Made by a program: the position numbers and the translations under genes | The notes under the pieces: model-generated | Databases searched by the model: none | What the model saw: only the letters and a program-made list of their open reading frames with translations | What the model was told of the DNA's origin: nothing | Assembly: GCF_017875325.1 (NCBI RefSeq) | Contig: NZ_JAGGMN010000001.1 | Location: 806,001 to 870,000, forward strand | Source: Methanofollis sp. W23 | GTDB taxonomy: Archaea; Halobacteriota; Methanomicrobia; Methanomicrobiales; Methanofollaceae | Length of the DNA: 64,000 bases | Reading direction: 5' to 3' | In this document: positions 1 through 8,662 of the stretch, piece after piece | Position numbering within the stretch: position 1 is the first letter of the stretch | Layout: each line of letters starts with the position of its first letter

Positions 1-482
1 AGCATCTGGTCGGCCTCGTCGAGGACGACAGTCTGCACGGTGTCAAGCATGAGGGTGCCGCGTTCCAGGTGGTCGATCACCCGTCCGGGTGTCCCGACAA
101 CGATCTGCGCCCCGCGCCGCAGTGCTCCGAACTGCCGCCCGATCGGCTGGCCGCCATAGATGGGGACGACCGAGATATTTCCCTGGTGACGGGACAGTCT
201 CTTGATCTCGCCAGACGTCTGGAGGGCGAGTTCGCGGGTCGGAGAGAGGACCAGCGCCTGTGTCCTGGAGTCTTCCTGGTCGACCTTCTCGACGAGCGGG
301 ATCCCGAATGCCGCCGTCTTACCGGTACCGGTCTGGGCCTGACCGGTTACGTCCTGTCCCTCCAGAATCTTGGGGATAGCAAGTTTCTGGATGGGTGTTG
401 GCTCCTCAAAGCCCATATCTTCTATTGCCTTGAGGATATTCGGGGAGATAGGAAAAGTTGAGAAGCCACAATATTCTTGCAT
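1..482 (-). CDS. DEAD-box ATP-dependent RNA helicase, N-terminal part (runs off the window)
   Basis: About 160 N-terminal residues are present; the C-terminal half lies beyond position 1. Visible motifs in order are the Q motif (GFEEPTPIQ), Walker A/motif I (AQTGTGKT), motif Ia (PTRELALQ), the GG motif (YGGQPIGRQ), motif Ib (TPGRVIDHL) and the start of motif II (VLDEADQM). This is the RecA1 domain of a DEAD-box helicase that would unwind RNA using ATP, probably in ribosome assembly or RNA decay, in the cytoplasm. The ATG at 482 is chosen because only about 20 residues precede the Q motif, as is usual in the family. The gene product family is certain; its specific role is not. Confidence 0.93.
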   Translation of the reverse strand, partial: MQEYCGFSTFPISPNILKAIEDMGFEEPTPIQKLAIPKILEGQDVTGQAQTGTGKTAAFGIPLVEKVDQEDSRTQALVLSPTRELALQTSGEIKRLSRHQGNISVVPIYGGQPIGRQFGALRRGAQIVVGTPGRVIDHLERGTLMLDTVQTVVLDEADQM

Positions 483-1080
483 TCCTTATATGTGTGTGCT
501 CACCCCTCATTATGTACCATGTCAGGGCAGGGGCATATTCCCTCCCTGACTCTCTTTTGAGAGATCTATATTCCGGGGGATATGCATCCGACTTCCAGGA
601 GATCGAGATATGGAGGTCGATATCACATATTACTGACTTTACGCCCATATTCATCTCCTCGCGCGCCCGGTCGACGAGGGGGTGGAGGAGGGAGGAACCA
701 GGGCCACGCCCTCCAGGGTACTTCACCTCCCTCTTCATGTTCACCTGTTGTGCCTGCCCGGTTCCCCTGTCACTTCTGGATCCCGGGGCAAGACCCTGGA
801 GGTCATCCCAAAACTCTCCCGCCCTCCTCTCACCAATGAGAGCGATGGATGAGATTGAAGAGATCCCTGCATTTTCATCGCGCACCCATGCATCCGTCGC
901 CGACTCCCACGCCCACGTCGAGGGCGAGTGCCGCCTGGATCTCCTGAACCTCGATTGCGTCGGGAAGGCAGAGGGGAAACCATGAAGATAGGACGCAATC
1001 CCCCGCCAGTCTTCATCGGTGAGGGGTCCGGGGGGACGGCATGTCCGCCCCCCGGCCTGCATCCCTGCAGAATAAAGATC
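483..1080. other. Gene-free stretch with family B repeat
   Basis: No coding signal that I trust. It holds one family B repeat (about 780-902, reverse orientation). The part at 985-1075 is GC-rich and resembles the GGGGTCCGGGGG cores found in other gaps. A 218-codon open frame on the reverse strand here (406-1062) is repeat sequence and overlaps the helicase start. Confidence 0.7.
780..902 (-). repeat. Family B dispersed repeat, copy B1
   Basis: Read on the reverse strand it contains GCATGGGTGCGCGATGAAAA followed by GCAGGGATCTCTTCA, a CATCCATCGCTCTCA block and GGGAGAGTTTTGGGATGACC. The same order of blocks recurs at 59534-59637 and 52312-52415. It has no coding capacity. Confidence 0.8.
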
Positions 1081-2103
1081 TTAGATCAAGCCGCGGCACG
1101 CGAGGAAGTAGGCCATCAGGGTCTCAAGCCCCCAGATGTACTCGGCGGCATCGACCGAGCGGATCCGCCGGCCAATCTCTCGTACCTGCCGGTGGTCCTC
1201 CTCCCACTCTTCCATGAGCCGCTCCTCCACTTTTGCCGCCCTGAGATAGGAAAGGAAGGCGTTGTCGTCGCCTGAGGCACGGTGGGCGGCGATGTCGGCA
1301 GGCGTGATGAGCCCATGCGAGAGCGCCCAGCTCATCACCCCTGAGGAGTAGTCCCCCTCCCCGACCTCGCGCTCCCAGGTGCCGACCCAGTTGCCGATCC
1401 TGATCATCTGCTGGCCAAACCAGACCAGTTCACGCAGATGAGGGAGGTCTTCTTTCATGAGGTCAGGGGAGTAGAGAGCGTCGACCGTCCCGCAGATGTA
1501 GATGGTCATGTTGTGCGAGTTGTACGAGAGGTTCTCGGCATGACTGATCACCTCTGGATGCCGGTTGATGAGGTAGGCGTACCTGAATGAGTTCCAGGTC
1601 TGGGCAAGGTCGAAGAAGAAGAGGTCGCCGAACTCTGCCCAGCGCGGGGCCGCTTCCACCCTCGCATAGATCTCGTCGAAGAGGGCGGCAAGGTAGCGGA
1701 CCCGGTGCGCCTCCTCTGGCGCCAGGTCGTCTGGCACGGTCAGGTCGTCACGCCTGAACGGCACCTGGAGCATCACCTCAAGCAGCCGTCGGTTCTGGTG
1801 CCGGTCAGAGACGTCGTCGGTCACCGTGGTGGCCAGGATGATGAAGAGCTTGACCAGCGCCGCATCCCGTCGGCATGCCTGCGGGACCGAGGAGAAGCCG
1901 AAACCCGGTTCCTGGTCGTACAGGATCTTCCAGCACCACTGCCAGAGGAACCGGTTCCGTTCCCCGAAGTGTTCTTCATATTCAGGGAGAACGGCGACGA
2001 ACTCTTCTGGGAGTTCGACCGCAGCGATCCCCTCTCTCAACAAACCTCTTTCTGTGTCCGCATAAGTGCAGACTGCACTGATCACTGTTTCGTTCTGGAG
2101 CAT
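1081..2103 (-). CDS. Class I terpene-synthase-like protein (isoprenoid synthase fold)
   Basis: 340 residues, predicted all-helical and cytosolic. It carries an aspartate-rich DDVSD at residues 96-100 and, about 140 residues later, NWVGTWERE (238-246), which keeps the N, T and E of the N-D-x-x-S/T-x-x-x-E second metal motif. The D next to the first N is W here. Motif order, spacing and total length match class I terpene cyclases, which ionise prenyl diphosphates with Mg2+. It could instead be a relative that has lost or changed catalysis. A Shine-Dalgarno-like AAGGTG precedes the ATG. A geranylgeranyl-reductase-like flavoprotein lies 1 kb away, with a PHP gene between them. The product is unknown. 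Confidence 0.7.
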   Translation of the reverse strand: MLQNETVISAVCTYADTERGLLREGIAAVELPEEFVAVLPEYEEHFGERNRFLWQWCWKILYDQEPGFGFSSVPQACRRDAALVKLFIILATTVTDDVSDRHQNRRLLEVMLQVPFRRDDLTVPDDLAPEEAHRVRYLAALFDEIYARVEAAPRWAEFGDLFFFDLAQTWNSFRYAYLINRHPEVISHAENLSYNSHNMTIYICGTVDALYSPDLMKEDLPHLRELVWFGQQMIRIGNWVGTWEREVGEGDYSSGVMSWALSHGLITPADIAAHRASGDDNAFLSYLRAAKVEERLMEEWEEDHRQVREIGRRIRSVDAAEYIWGLETLMAYFLACRGLI

Positions 2104-2165
2104 CTCAGCACCTTCTAAAGGACCGGGTCGAAAGAGAGGACTGGGGAGCCAGGACCGACTGGGCC

Positions 2166-2186
2166 TGGATATACACTATCGTGTAC
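2166..2186 (-). promoter_or_regulatory. Candidate promoter and palindrome upstream of the terpene-synthase-like gene
   Basis: On the reverse strand GTGTATATCC looks like a TATA box about 65-70 nt before the ATG at 2103. It overlaps the inverted repeat TACAC-tatc-GTGTA (2172-2185), which could be an operator. A second, very AT-rich run at 2234-2270 could hold another promoter. Confidence 0.35.
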
Positions 2187-2293
2187 TGGTGGGGGGTAGG
2201 GACGCCCGGTCTGGATCGTGATCATGGCACCTGTACCATAAATATATTGTGTATAAAATATAGTTTATGAATCAATGCCCCCCCATACTATAA

Positions 2294-3010
2294 TTATCTC
2301 CAAATCTTGCGATATTCTCGTTGACGCGCTGAACGCTTCACGGCCTTCACCGCCCGTGAGACCTGGTGAACTGCGGGGGTGGTGGTCTTGAAATGGACTG
2401 TCCCATTTCTGAGGTGAGCAAGGAGGTCGCCTGGCCCTTCGAAGGGTTCGAGTTCGACGAAAGTCCGGCAGAGTTCAAAGGGGAGATGGGCGTCTGAACC
2501 GGCGGTGAGATTTTTTTTGTGGGTTCTGGCATATGCCTGCGCAGTGCGGTTCGCCTCTGGTGCAGTGTTCCTGGCATTATATCCCTCGATGAGATCGACC
2601 TGGTCGACGGCCTCGTCCAGGGCGCGGCGATCGATGGCACTTGTCCGGAAGGTGCAGAAGGGGTGGGGGACAATCGAGACGGCGCCTTGCTCGCTGATCT
2701 GGTCGATCGTCTCGCCGGCACTCAGGCCTGGAGTGATCTCCTCGGTGAGAAATGCACCGATCACCTCGCCTTCGGTCGTCGAGATCTCTTCGGCACGGAT
2801 GAGTGGGACATCTGGATCAAATTCCCTGACCCTGCGAAAGACTTCTTCTGAGCCGCGAATGGTGTTGTGGTCGCAGACCATGGCCAGGACTCTGTGCGTC
2901 CGCCATGCACGGACGATGGTGTCGATCTCGATCACGGCATCAGGTGAGTAGACAGAGTGGACATGCATGTCGAGTCTGACGCGGTTTCCTGGAGCAATCT
3001 CTGGCGACAT
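2294..3010 (-). CDS. PHP-domain metal-dependent phosphoesterase
   Basis: 238 residues, a single PHP domain. The metal-ligand motifs are present in order: DMHVHS near the N terminus, DHNTI, an E after GEVIG, PHPF in the middle, and GSDAH about 60 residues before the C terminus. PHP proteins hydrolyse phosphoester bonds through a tri-metal site; stand-alone archaeal members include nucleases and nucleotide phosphatases. The substrate cannot be read from the sequence. The start at 3010 puts the first motif at residue 14. It is transcribed divergently from the flavoprotein at 3140, sharing a 129-nt promoter region, and lies just upstream of the terpene-synthase-like gene on the same strand. Function beyond the family is unassigned. 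Confidence 0.85.
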   Translation of the reverse strand: MSPEIAPGNRVRLDMHVHSVYSPDAVIEIDTIVRAWRTHRVLAMVCDHNTIRGSEEVFRRVREFDPDVPLIRAEEISTTEGEVIGAFLTEEITPGLSAGETIDQISEQGAVSIVPHPFCTFRTSAIDRRALDEAVDQVDLIEGYNARNTAPEANRTAQAYARTHKKNLTAGSDAHLPFELCRTFVELEPFEGPGDLLAHLRNGTVHFKTTTPAVHQVSRAVKAVKRSARQREYRKIWR

Positions 3011-3139
3011 GAATATAGATCAGAAGGGAAGGAGTATAGAGATAACTCCTGGAGTTTCCGGGAACCCCTATAAAATATAGAGGGGGCGGTTATCCATGAC
3101 CGCCACCTGTATATGGCATGAAGGGCAGGAACACCCCTC
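3011..3139. promoter_or_regulatory. Divergent promoter region (PHP gene / flavoprotein gene)
   Basis: TATAAAATA at 3069-3077 and GTATATGG near 3109 are candidate TATA boxes for the forward gene; the second lies about 28 nt before its ATG. On the reverse strand, CTATATTTTATAG overlaps the same AT-rich block. Confidence 0.5.
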
Positions 3140-4213
3140 ATGGATATGATCCGGATTCTGGGCGCCGGCCCGGCCGGGCTTGCAGCGGCCGTCACCCTGG
3201 CGAGGGCGGGACATAATGTGGAGGTGTACGAGAAGCAGGAGGACGTCGGGACGCGTTTTAGGGGCGACCTCCAGGGGCTTGAGAACTGGTCAGGTTCCTC
3301 AGACGTCATCGACCGCCTTGGCGGGATCGGGATCAGGCCTGAATTTGAACACCGCCCCTATGCTCGTCTCTCGGTCTCCGACGGGCAGGAGATTCTCTCT
3401 TTTGCCTGCCAGAAGCCGGCCTTCTACCTTGTACGACGTGGAAAAAGTCCCGGCTGTCTTGACCATGCCCTCAAAGAGCAGGCCCTGGATGCCGGGGTCG
3501 ATATCAGGTTTAATTCAACCCTCCCTGAGGATCGGACCGAGATCGTGGCGACCGGTCCTGAACGCCGGGGGGTGCATGCGGTCGCGAGAGGCTACACCTT
3601 CTCGACCTCAATGGACGACCTTGCCTATGGGCTTGTCAACTCCGCCGCATCCAGGAACGGCTACGCCTATCTCCTGGTGATGAATGGCCGCGGTTGTCTC
3701 TGCACAATGCTGACCGGTGATTTTGAGAAGGCCGGGTCATGCCTGGCCGAAGCAGAGCAGACTTTCTCCGAACTTGTCGACCTGGACGTGAAGGACCCGC
3801 ACCCATGCGGGGGAGTGGGGAGGGTTGCCCTGCCGCCGCACTATCAGGATAACGGCCGCCTATATGCTGGAGAGGCGGCCGGGCTCCAGGATCCCTTCTG
3901 GGGGTTTGGGATCCTGTACGCTCTCAGGTCCGGCCATCTCGCCGCGCAGAGTATCATCAAGGGTTTCGACTATGGCCATGCCGCAGAGGAGACCTTCGGG
4001 GATATGCTGAAGGCGGGGGTGGTCAACCGCTACCTCTGGGACCGGTATGGTATGGAGAACTATGCCAAGATCTACCGGCGACTGAAGGGAGTGGATGACC
4101 CGTTGCCGTATCTCAGGTCGTTCTATACCTTCAACACTTACCAGAGGCTGCTGTACCGCAAGGCGAAGCGGCATGTGAAGACGCACTACGGGGGCGTCAT
4201 TTCGGCGAAGTGA
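3140..4213 (+). CDS. Geranylgeranyl-reductase-type FAD-dependent oxidoreductase
   Basis: 357 residues. The N terminus is an FAD-binding Rossmann motif (GAGPAGLAAAV, from residue 8) followed by VEVYEK, the usual acidic end of the second strand. A second FAD contact, YAGEAAGLQDPFWGFGI, near residue 250 corresponds to the GDAAG motif of the geranylgeranyl reductase family. These enzymes saturate isoprenoid chains of archaeal lipids or quinones. It is shorter than the typical 390-410 residue lipid reductase and several substrate-side motifs differ, so it may be a paralogue acting on another isoprenoid. The nearby terpene-synthase-like gene makes that idea attractive but does not prove it. Another in-frame ATG lies at 3146. 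Confidence 0.75.
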   Translation: MDMIRILGAGPAGLAAAVTLARAGHNVEVYEKQEDVGTRFRGDLQGLENWSGSSDVIDRLGGIGIRPEFEHRPYARLSVSDGQEILSFACQKPAFYLVRRGKSPGCLDHALKEQALDAGVDIRFNSTLPEDRTEIVATGPERRGVHAVARGYTFSTSMDDLAYGLVNSAASRNGYAYLLVMNGRGCLCTMLTGDFEKAGSCLAEAEQTFSELVDLDVKDPHPCGGVGRVALPPHYQDNGRLYAGEAAGLQDPFWGFGILYALRSGHLAAQSIIKGFDYGHAAEETFGDMLKAGVVNRYLWDRYGMENYAKIYRRLKGVDDPLPYLRSFYTFNTYQRLLYRKAKRHVKTHYGGVISAK

Positions 4214-4451
4214 GAGGGGCGGTCTTGAAACGTAGGTCAGGGGCCCCACGTTTCGGCTTTGTAGAACCTTTCGCCTCTTCTTGGTTCGCGTATGATACAT
4301 CCGCCTTCCCATCCCTCCGGCCGTGGGTGTGCACCCTGACTCTCTTGACCACGATTGCGCCGGGAAAGCGCACCTAATGGAGATGAAGAGGGGGGCTTGA
4401 TACGGGGAGTGGGGGACCATTCCCTGCAGAGTGGGCCACCGTGAGGGTTTA

Positions 4452-4560
4452 TACCATGAGGTCATCCCAGACCTCTCTCCCCTTACCCCTGCAGAAGTTC
4501 GCGATTGGATAATGGTTGAGAGATCCTCATCTCCTCATAGTGCTGCAATGAAGCATCCAT
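4452..4560 (-). repeat. Family B dispersed repeat, copy B6 (diverged)
   Basis: Reverse-strand reading gives CATGGATGCTTCATTG, GAGGATCTCTC and GGTCTGGGATGACCTCATGG in the same order as other B copies. It abuts the C1 element, a B-C pairing that suggests joint movement or a composite unit. Confidence 0.65.
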
Positions 4561-4565
4561 GGCCT

Positions 4566-4833
4566 TCCCACGTCCTCGTGCGGAGCCCCGGTGCGAAGGT
4601 GTGGGAAGGCGCGATGACCTGGCGTGCCGCCCCAGATCGTAGAATCTTCTCTGTAATCTCGCGCCGGGGGTTGTGCACCCCTGGACAGAGGATAGGGGGG
4701 GGCGGCCATCCGGTGATTCCCGTATGGTGTCGTGCTCAGAAGGAGGAACACGGTCAGTGCACGGTCCAGAGACTCACGATCATATTCATCCGGTATGCGT
4801 AAACCCGGGGTCATGCCTGATTCTATAAAGCCA
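4566..4833 (-). repeat. Family C dispersed repeat, copy C1
   Basis: Reverse-strand reading begins GGCTTTATAGAATCAGGCAT, then GATCGTGAGTCTCTGG, GGCGCGAGATTACAG and GGGGCGGCACGCC. It aligns block by block with 51842-52200. The terminus resembles that of family A. It encodes no protein. Confidence 0.8.
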
Positions 4834-4993
4834 TAATCTTGAAGAAGGGATTCCTGTCCTGCTCCTGATCGTGTGATGGAAGGACGAGGGGGTGTGCCGC
4901 CCCCCCCTCCAGTGCGATCGGTATGGGGAGACAGTCACGTCACACCGATCTTCACGTGCGAGCGAGAGTGAACACCTGGTCGCCGGGATTGCC

Positions 4994-5935
4994 CTACTCC
5001 CTGCCGTTTGTTTCTTTGAACCTGATGAGGTCGGCGATGCACCGGTTGTATGGGGTCGGGACCTGGAGTACCTCACCCTGGTCGGCGATATAGCCGTTGA
5101 GCAGGTCGATCTCGGTCCGCCGCCCGGCCTGAATATCATAATACATCGAAGGGTAGGCGGTGTCGAAGTCAGGGACCTGCACCATGAAGAGGTGGTCGAG
5201 GTAGGCTTCAGCAGTCGTCCAATCTGTCCTGACGCCTTTTGCCTCCATCACCATGAAGGTCTCGCGGACGATCGCCCCGATCACCTGCCGCAGGCGGGGG
5301 TCGGCCGCCCTCCCCACCTGGACAGAGAGGAGAGCGCAGATCGGGTTTACCGAGAGGTTCAGGAGGGACTTCGACCATTTTGCCGACCTGATATCGGTGC
5401 TGGCCTCGACAAGGACTCCGGCCGACCTGACCATCTCCACGAGACGGCCAACCATCTCCACGTCAGGGCCCGACCAGTGGCCAAAGATCATCGGGCTGCT
5501 CTGGCTCTTCACCCTCACATGTCCATCGCCGACCACCGAGAAGTTGGTGGTGACTGTGCCGCCGATGACGTTCCTGGCATATTCGGCGATGACCTCCTCA
5601 TTGCCGATCCCGTTCTGGAGACTCGCAACCGTTCTTCCCTTGAGGACGTCGGCGTACTCCTCACAGATCGCTCTCGTGTCAAATCCCTTTGCGGTGATGA
5701 CGACGAGATCAGGTGCCGGCAGGCTCTCCTCCAGGCCGGTGATGCAGGCGATCTCCCTGACAGTGCGGTCCCCCCAGACCCCTTCCATCACGAGGCCGTC
5801 TCTTCTGATCGCCCCGGCATGGCGCGGCCTGCATGCCACCGTGACATGGGCGACGGCTGCAAGTGCCCCGGCAAGGGAGAGCCCGACCCCCCCCGCACCG
5901 AGGACCAGGACATCGGGTCGATTTGCCTCAGTCAT
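4994..5935 (-). CDS. panE: 2-dehydropantoate 2-reductase (ketopantoate reductase)
   Basis: 313 residues. The N-terminal NADPH-binding loop is VLVLGAGGVGLSLAGAL, followed by a Rossmann domain with VVITAKGFD and LQNGIGNEE, which are typical of the ketopantoate reductase family. The C-terminal helical domain contains KWSKSLLNLSVNPICAL with the conserved lysine, and a late SMYYDIQAGRRTEIDLLNG block that includes the conserved S/D and E residues. The enzyme reduces ketopantoate to pantoate in coenzyme A synthesis. The frame is open for 54 more codons upstream, but the ATG at 5935 fits the family start. It lies 43 nt downstream of a membrane-protein gene on the same strand, possibly co-transcribed. 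Confidence 0.88.
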   Translation of the reverse strand: MTEANRPDVLVLGAGGVGLSLAGALAAVAHVTVACRPRHAGAIRRDGLVMEGVWGDRTVREIACITGLEESLPAPDLVVITAKGFDTRAICEEYADVLKGRTVASLQNGIGNEEVIAEYARNVIGGTVTTNFSVVGDGHVRVKSQSSPMIFGHWSGPDVEMVGRLVEMVRSAGVLVEASTDIRSAKWSKSLLNLSVNPICALLSVQVGRAADPRLRQVIGAIVRETFMVMEAKGVRTDWTTAEAYLDHLFMVQVPDFDTAYPSMYYDIQAGRRTEIDLLNGYIADQGEVLQVPTPYNRCIADLIRFKETNGRE

Positions 5936-5978
5936 AACGCTGCTGATCTTGGACGCATGGCCGGATAACGGTATCCCG

Positions 5979-6962
5979 CTATCCTCTTCTCCCGAAGACG
6001 GCGGCCAGGGACGAGGTAAGGGCAAGGACCGGCCCGAGCACCAGTCCTGCCCAGAGGAGGAGGCCGAGCAACCCGACCCCGGCCATCTCCAGAGCAAAGC
6101 CTTTCCGTTCTGTTTTCATCCCTGCCCTGACGGCGACGGTCCCGAGCGCCAGCGGCGCGAGGGCGAAGAGGAGCGTGAAGAGTGCGGCGGGCGACCACCC
6201 GGTCTGTGCGAGGGCGATTCCCATCTGGAGGAGGACCATTGCTCCGCCTCCGATGTACAGGAGTCCGGCGACCACGGCCATGATGCCTGGACCGTCGGGA
6301 CGATGTGGGGTTCGGGCAAGGACGACGGCTCCGATGGCGAGGACCAACACCAGGGGGCCGAAGACCAGGAGCGGGATCTGCCCTTCCCAGAGGTGGACAC
6401 CGACCACTGAGAGTGGGACGGTAAGCCATTCTATGAGAGAGAACTCTTCCCTGAACCCGACCGAGAGCCCGAAGTTCCCGTCTTCCCCTGCGACGGCGGC
6501 ATAGTAGGTGCCAGGGGTGGCGACGTCCAGGGAATATGTCGCCACCCGTGAGAGGGCCGAAGGAGTGAAGGGTTCGTACTCTGGACGCACCGGCGCGCGG
6601 CTCTCCACAACGACCACGCCGGCATCAGGAGGGACCTCGACGCCGGCAGGCACGGTGCCGGACCTGGCGATCCCCGGCCCCATCACCGCCAGCGTCGGCA
6701 GGGCGGCGGAGTAGCCTGGGGGTATGAAGAGTCCAAGACGGAGTTTGTCGCCCTCCTCCAGGTCAAAACGATAGTACTTTACCCCTCCGCCCGGTGGGAG
6801 GGTGTCGTAGACCACCCAGGACTTTTCTGGATCCTCGATCTGGAGCGCATGATCGAGATGATCGTTCTCTCCTCCCTGGACCGGGACATGGGCCATGCCT
6901 GCGGTGCAGAGGCAGAGGACCAGCAGGCACGCGAGAAGGTGAGGCCAGTCATTGATGCCCAT
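5979..6962 (-). CDS. Secreted/membrane protein of unknown function
   Basis: 327 residues when started at the ATG at 6962, which begins a clear signal peptide (hydrophobic LLACLLVLCLCTAGMAHV). An extracytoplasmic domain of about 170 residues follows; it is beta-rich in appearance with several proline-glycine turns (LPPGGGVKYYRFDLEEGD resembles a pre-peptidase C-terminal/jelly-roll type strand pair). Four predicted membrane helices then occupy the C-terminal 140 residues. I do not recognise a family. It precedes panE by 43 nt, but no functional link is evident. Confidence 0.65.
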   Translation of the reverse strand: MGINDWPHLLACLLVLCLCTAGMAHVPVQGGENDHLDHALQIEDPEKSWVVYDTLPPGGGVKYYRFDLEEGDKLRLGLFIPPGYSAALPTLAVMGPGIARSGTVPAGVEVPPDAGVVVVESRAPVRPEYEPFTPSALSRVATYSLDVATPGTYYAAVAGEDGNFGLSVGFREEFSLIEWLTVPLSVVGVHLWEGQIPLLVFGPLVLVLAIGAVVLARTPHRPDGPGIMAVVAGLLYIGGGAMVLLQMGIALAQTGWSPAALFTLLFALAPLALGTVAVRAGMKTERKGFALEMAGVGLLGLLLWAGLVLGPVLALTSSLAAVFGRRG

Positions 6963-6999
6963 CACCCTCGCACCTGGACGTGACGGTATATGAAGGTAC

Positions 7000-7258
7000 G
7001 GCTTTGTGGAAATTCCTCTGGATGGGACTCTCTGGCGGGGGGAGGCCAAGCCCCCCTAACCCCCCGCTGATGAAGAGTGGCGGGGGGTCGCATCCTGTCT
7101 TCACGCTCATCGTTCTGCCTCCCTGCTCCAATCGCCATCCCAGGAGTCCGGGGGCGGAGCCCCCGGCAAGGTGTAGCGGAAAGGCACGTCGATCAGGACA
7201 GCACCTCTCATCACGTGCCGGCAAGAGGGCCCCTGACCCCCCATGATGAGGATAGATG
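7000..7258 (+). repeat. Family A dispersed repeat, copy A1
   Basis: Starts GGCTTTGTGGAAATTCCTCT and contains the internal CCGGGGGCGGAGCCCCCGG hairpin. The right end is not intact; it runs straight into copy A2. Confidence 0.7.
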
Positions 7259-7483
7259 GGTTCTGTAAAAACCCTCACCACTTACCACTTGTGTGGGGGA
7301 GAGGTGTGTCGCCCGCCTTCCTGCCCCTTTGGTCGGGGCGAGTGCCGCCCTGACCCCCGGGACCACGATAGGGTCGGGAAGGCTGAATAGATGACCATAA
7401 AGAGAGTGCTGCCGTCCTCGACCTCTCGTGGAGCGGCACGCCCCCCGCCAGAGAAATTCATCAAGAGGATTTCTACAGAGCCG
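7259..7483 (+). repeat. Family A dispersed repeat, copy A2
   Basis: Bounded by GGTTCTGTAAAAACCCTC on the left and GAGGATTTCTACAGAGCC on the right, which are near-perfect inverted copies of each other. The interior contains CCGCCTTCC and GGGAAGGC blocks. Confidence 0.8.
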
Positions 7484-7567
7484 ATATATGGGGGCGGCGA
7501 TGGGACAACGATCTCCTGTCTTGAAAAAGGATGATCCATCACCAGGAAATTTTCATCCCGTATGCGT

Positions 7568-7585
7568 GAGGCGTGATCTCGCCTC
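7568..7585 (+). repeat. Hairpin of family C terminus (GAGGCG/CGCCTC)
   Basis: GAGGCG (7568-7573), a six-base loop, and CGCCTC (7580-7585). The flanks TATGCGT and ATGCCG match other C ends. Confidence 0.7.
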
Positions 7586-7727
7586 ATGCCGGATTTTGTG
7601 GGGTCAGGGCATCGTTCTTATCTGGTGCGAGGAGAGTGGAGGGCGTTCTGGATCCGTAGCCTCCAGACCGTGGTCCCTGGTGTGTCTGCACCTGAGGACA
7701 TGCCGGGACAAAGCCCCTGGACAAGAG

Positions 7728-7734
7728 CATATAT
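7728..7734 (+). promoter_or_regulatory. TATA box for leaderless flavoprotein mRNA
   Basis: CATATAT centred 29 nt before the ATG at 7760, with no Shine-Dalgarno in between. Confidence 0.45.
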
Positions 7735-7759
7735 GAACAGCCAGCGTGCACTCATCCCT

Positions 7760-8662
7760 ATGGCCTGGACGCGGGCCCTTCTTGAAGAGCGGGAGGTCAG
7801 GACACCTGAAGGGACATTTATTCTCACCCTTGAGAGAGAAGATCTCTCACCCCTCTATCCTACCATGGAGCGCTACACCCTCACCCTCTGGGCAGGAAAA
7901 AGAGCCGCCGCAGTCTTCAGGACCAACACCTACGAATACTCCCCGACCGTCGGGCTCGACCCCCTTTCTGTCGCAAGACAGCGCGCCCGGCAATGGGAGG
8001 AAGGGCTGAAAGACGATCCTCTTGAATTTCTTGCATATCTCAAAAAAATCCCTCTCCGCGCCCCCCCAGCACTCCCGCTCACCGATGTGGTCGTCGTGCA
8101 GGGAAGCCCGCGGGCCGACGGGAACTGCAGCATCCTTGCAGGATGGGTTGCAGAAGAGGTCAGGGCCTCAGGAAAATCAGTGCAGGTGCTCTACCCCGAC
8201 GACATGGATATCCATCCATGCATCGGATGTTACCAGTGCTACAACACCGGCACCTGCACCTTTGATGACGAGATGGAGGGAGTCGTCCGCGCTTTACGGT
8301 ATGCCCGCCTCCTTATCGTCTGTTCACCAGTCTACACCAATACCGTACCGGCCGGGCTCAAGGCCCTCATCGACCGCTGCCAGGCCCTGCACGCCACGCT
8401 GAACTTCACGGGGAGGAGGATAAGAATGGAGGTGGTGTGCGGCCTCCTCCTCGGAGTCTGCGGGCGGCAGGGCCAGGAAAACTTTGCGTGTCTCACCCAG
8501 GTCGTCGAGGTCTTCATGGAAAACCTCGGGATCACCGTCGCCGGCATGGTGCTGGTCGACGGTGTCGACCGGGTGCGAGACATCAGGACAATTCCTGGCC
8601 TTGAGGGGCGTGTGCGCGCGGTGGTGCAGACCGCACTCAGTACTTCGTGTTCTCCTTCATGA
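7760..8662 (+). CDS. Iron-sulfur flavoprotein / NADPH-dependent FMN reductase-like protein
   Basis: 300 residues. The C-terminal 190 residues are a flavodoxin-like fold: VVVVQGSPRADGNCS is the FMN phosphate loop, and CIGCYQCYNTGTC supplies the compact cysteine cluster that binds a 4Fe-4S centre in archaeal iron-sulfur flavoproteins; SPVYTNTVPAGLKALIDRC is the usual flavin-side segment. The N-terminal 100 residues are an extra domain I do not recognise. Such proteins shuttle electrons between ferredoxin and acceptors in methanogens. The ATG at 7760 is chosen because CATATAT lies 29 nt upstream (leaderless pattern); ATG 7733 is the alternative. The 3' end overlaps the convergent cheW gene by 26 nt. 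Confidence 0.8.
   Translation: MAWTRALLEEREVRTPEGTFILTLEREDLSPLYPTMERYTLTLWAGKRAAAVFRTNTYEYSPTVGLDPLSVARQRARQWEEGLKDDPLEFLAYLKKIPLRAPPALPLTDVVVVQGSPRADGNCSILAGWVAEEVRASGKSVQVLYPDDMDIHPCIGCYQCYNTGTCTFDDEMEGVVRALRYARLLIVCSPVYTNTVPAGLKALIDRCQALHATLNFTGRRIRMEVVCGLLLGVCGRQGQENFACLTQVVEVFMENLGITVAGMVLVDGVDRVRDIRTIPGLEGRVRAVVQTALSTSCSPS

Larger units (their letters stand above)
4214..4993. other. Gene-free stretch with B and C repeats
   Basis: No gene is visible. A family B copy (about 4452-4560) is followed directly by a family C copy (about 4566-4833), both in reverse orientation, with short GC-rich blocks on each side. Confidence 0.7.
6963..7759. other. Gene-free stretch with A and C repeats
   Basis: Two family A copies lie in tandem (7000-7258 and 7259-7483), followed by the end of a family C element with its hairpin (about 7540-7590). 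A candidate TATA box at 7728-7734 serves the next gene. Confidence 0.7.

Noticed and set aside
406-1062. 218-codon open frame on the reverse strand
   Set aside because: It consists of family B repeat and GC-rich repeat cores, overlaps the helicase start in another frame, and its protein has no domain character.
4892-5968. 358-codon forward frame opposite panE
   Set aside because: It is the antisense shadow of panE; composition is dominated by D, H and R from high-GC codons, and panE has clear motifs.
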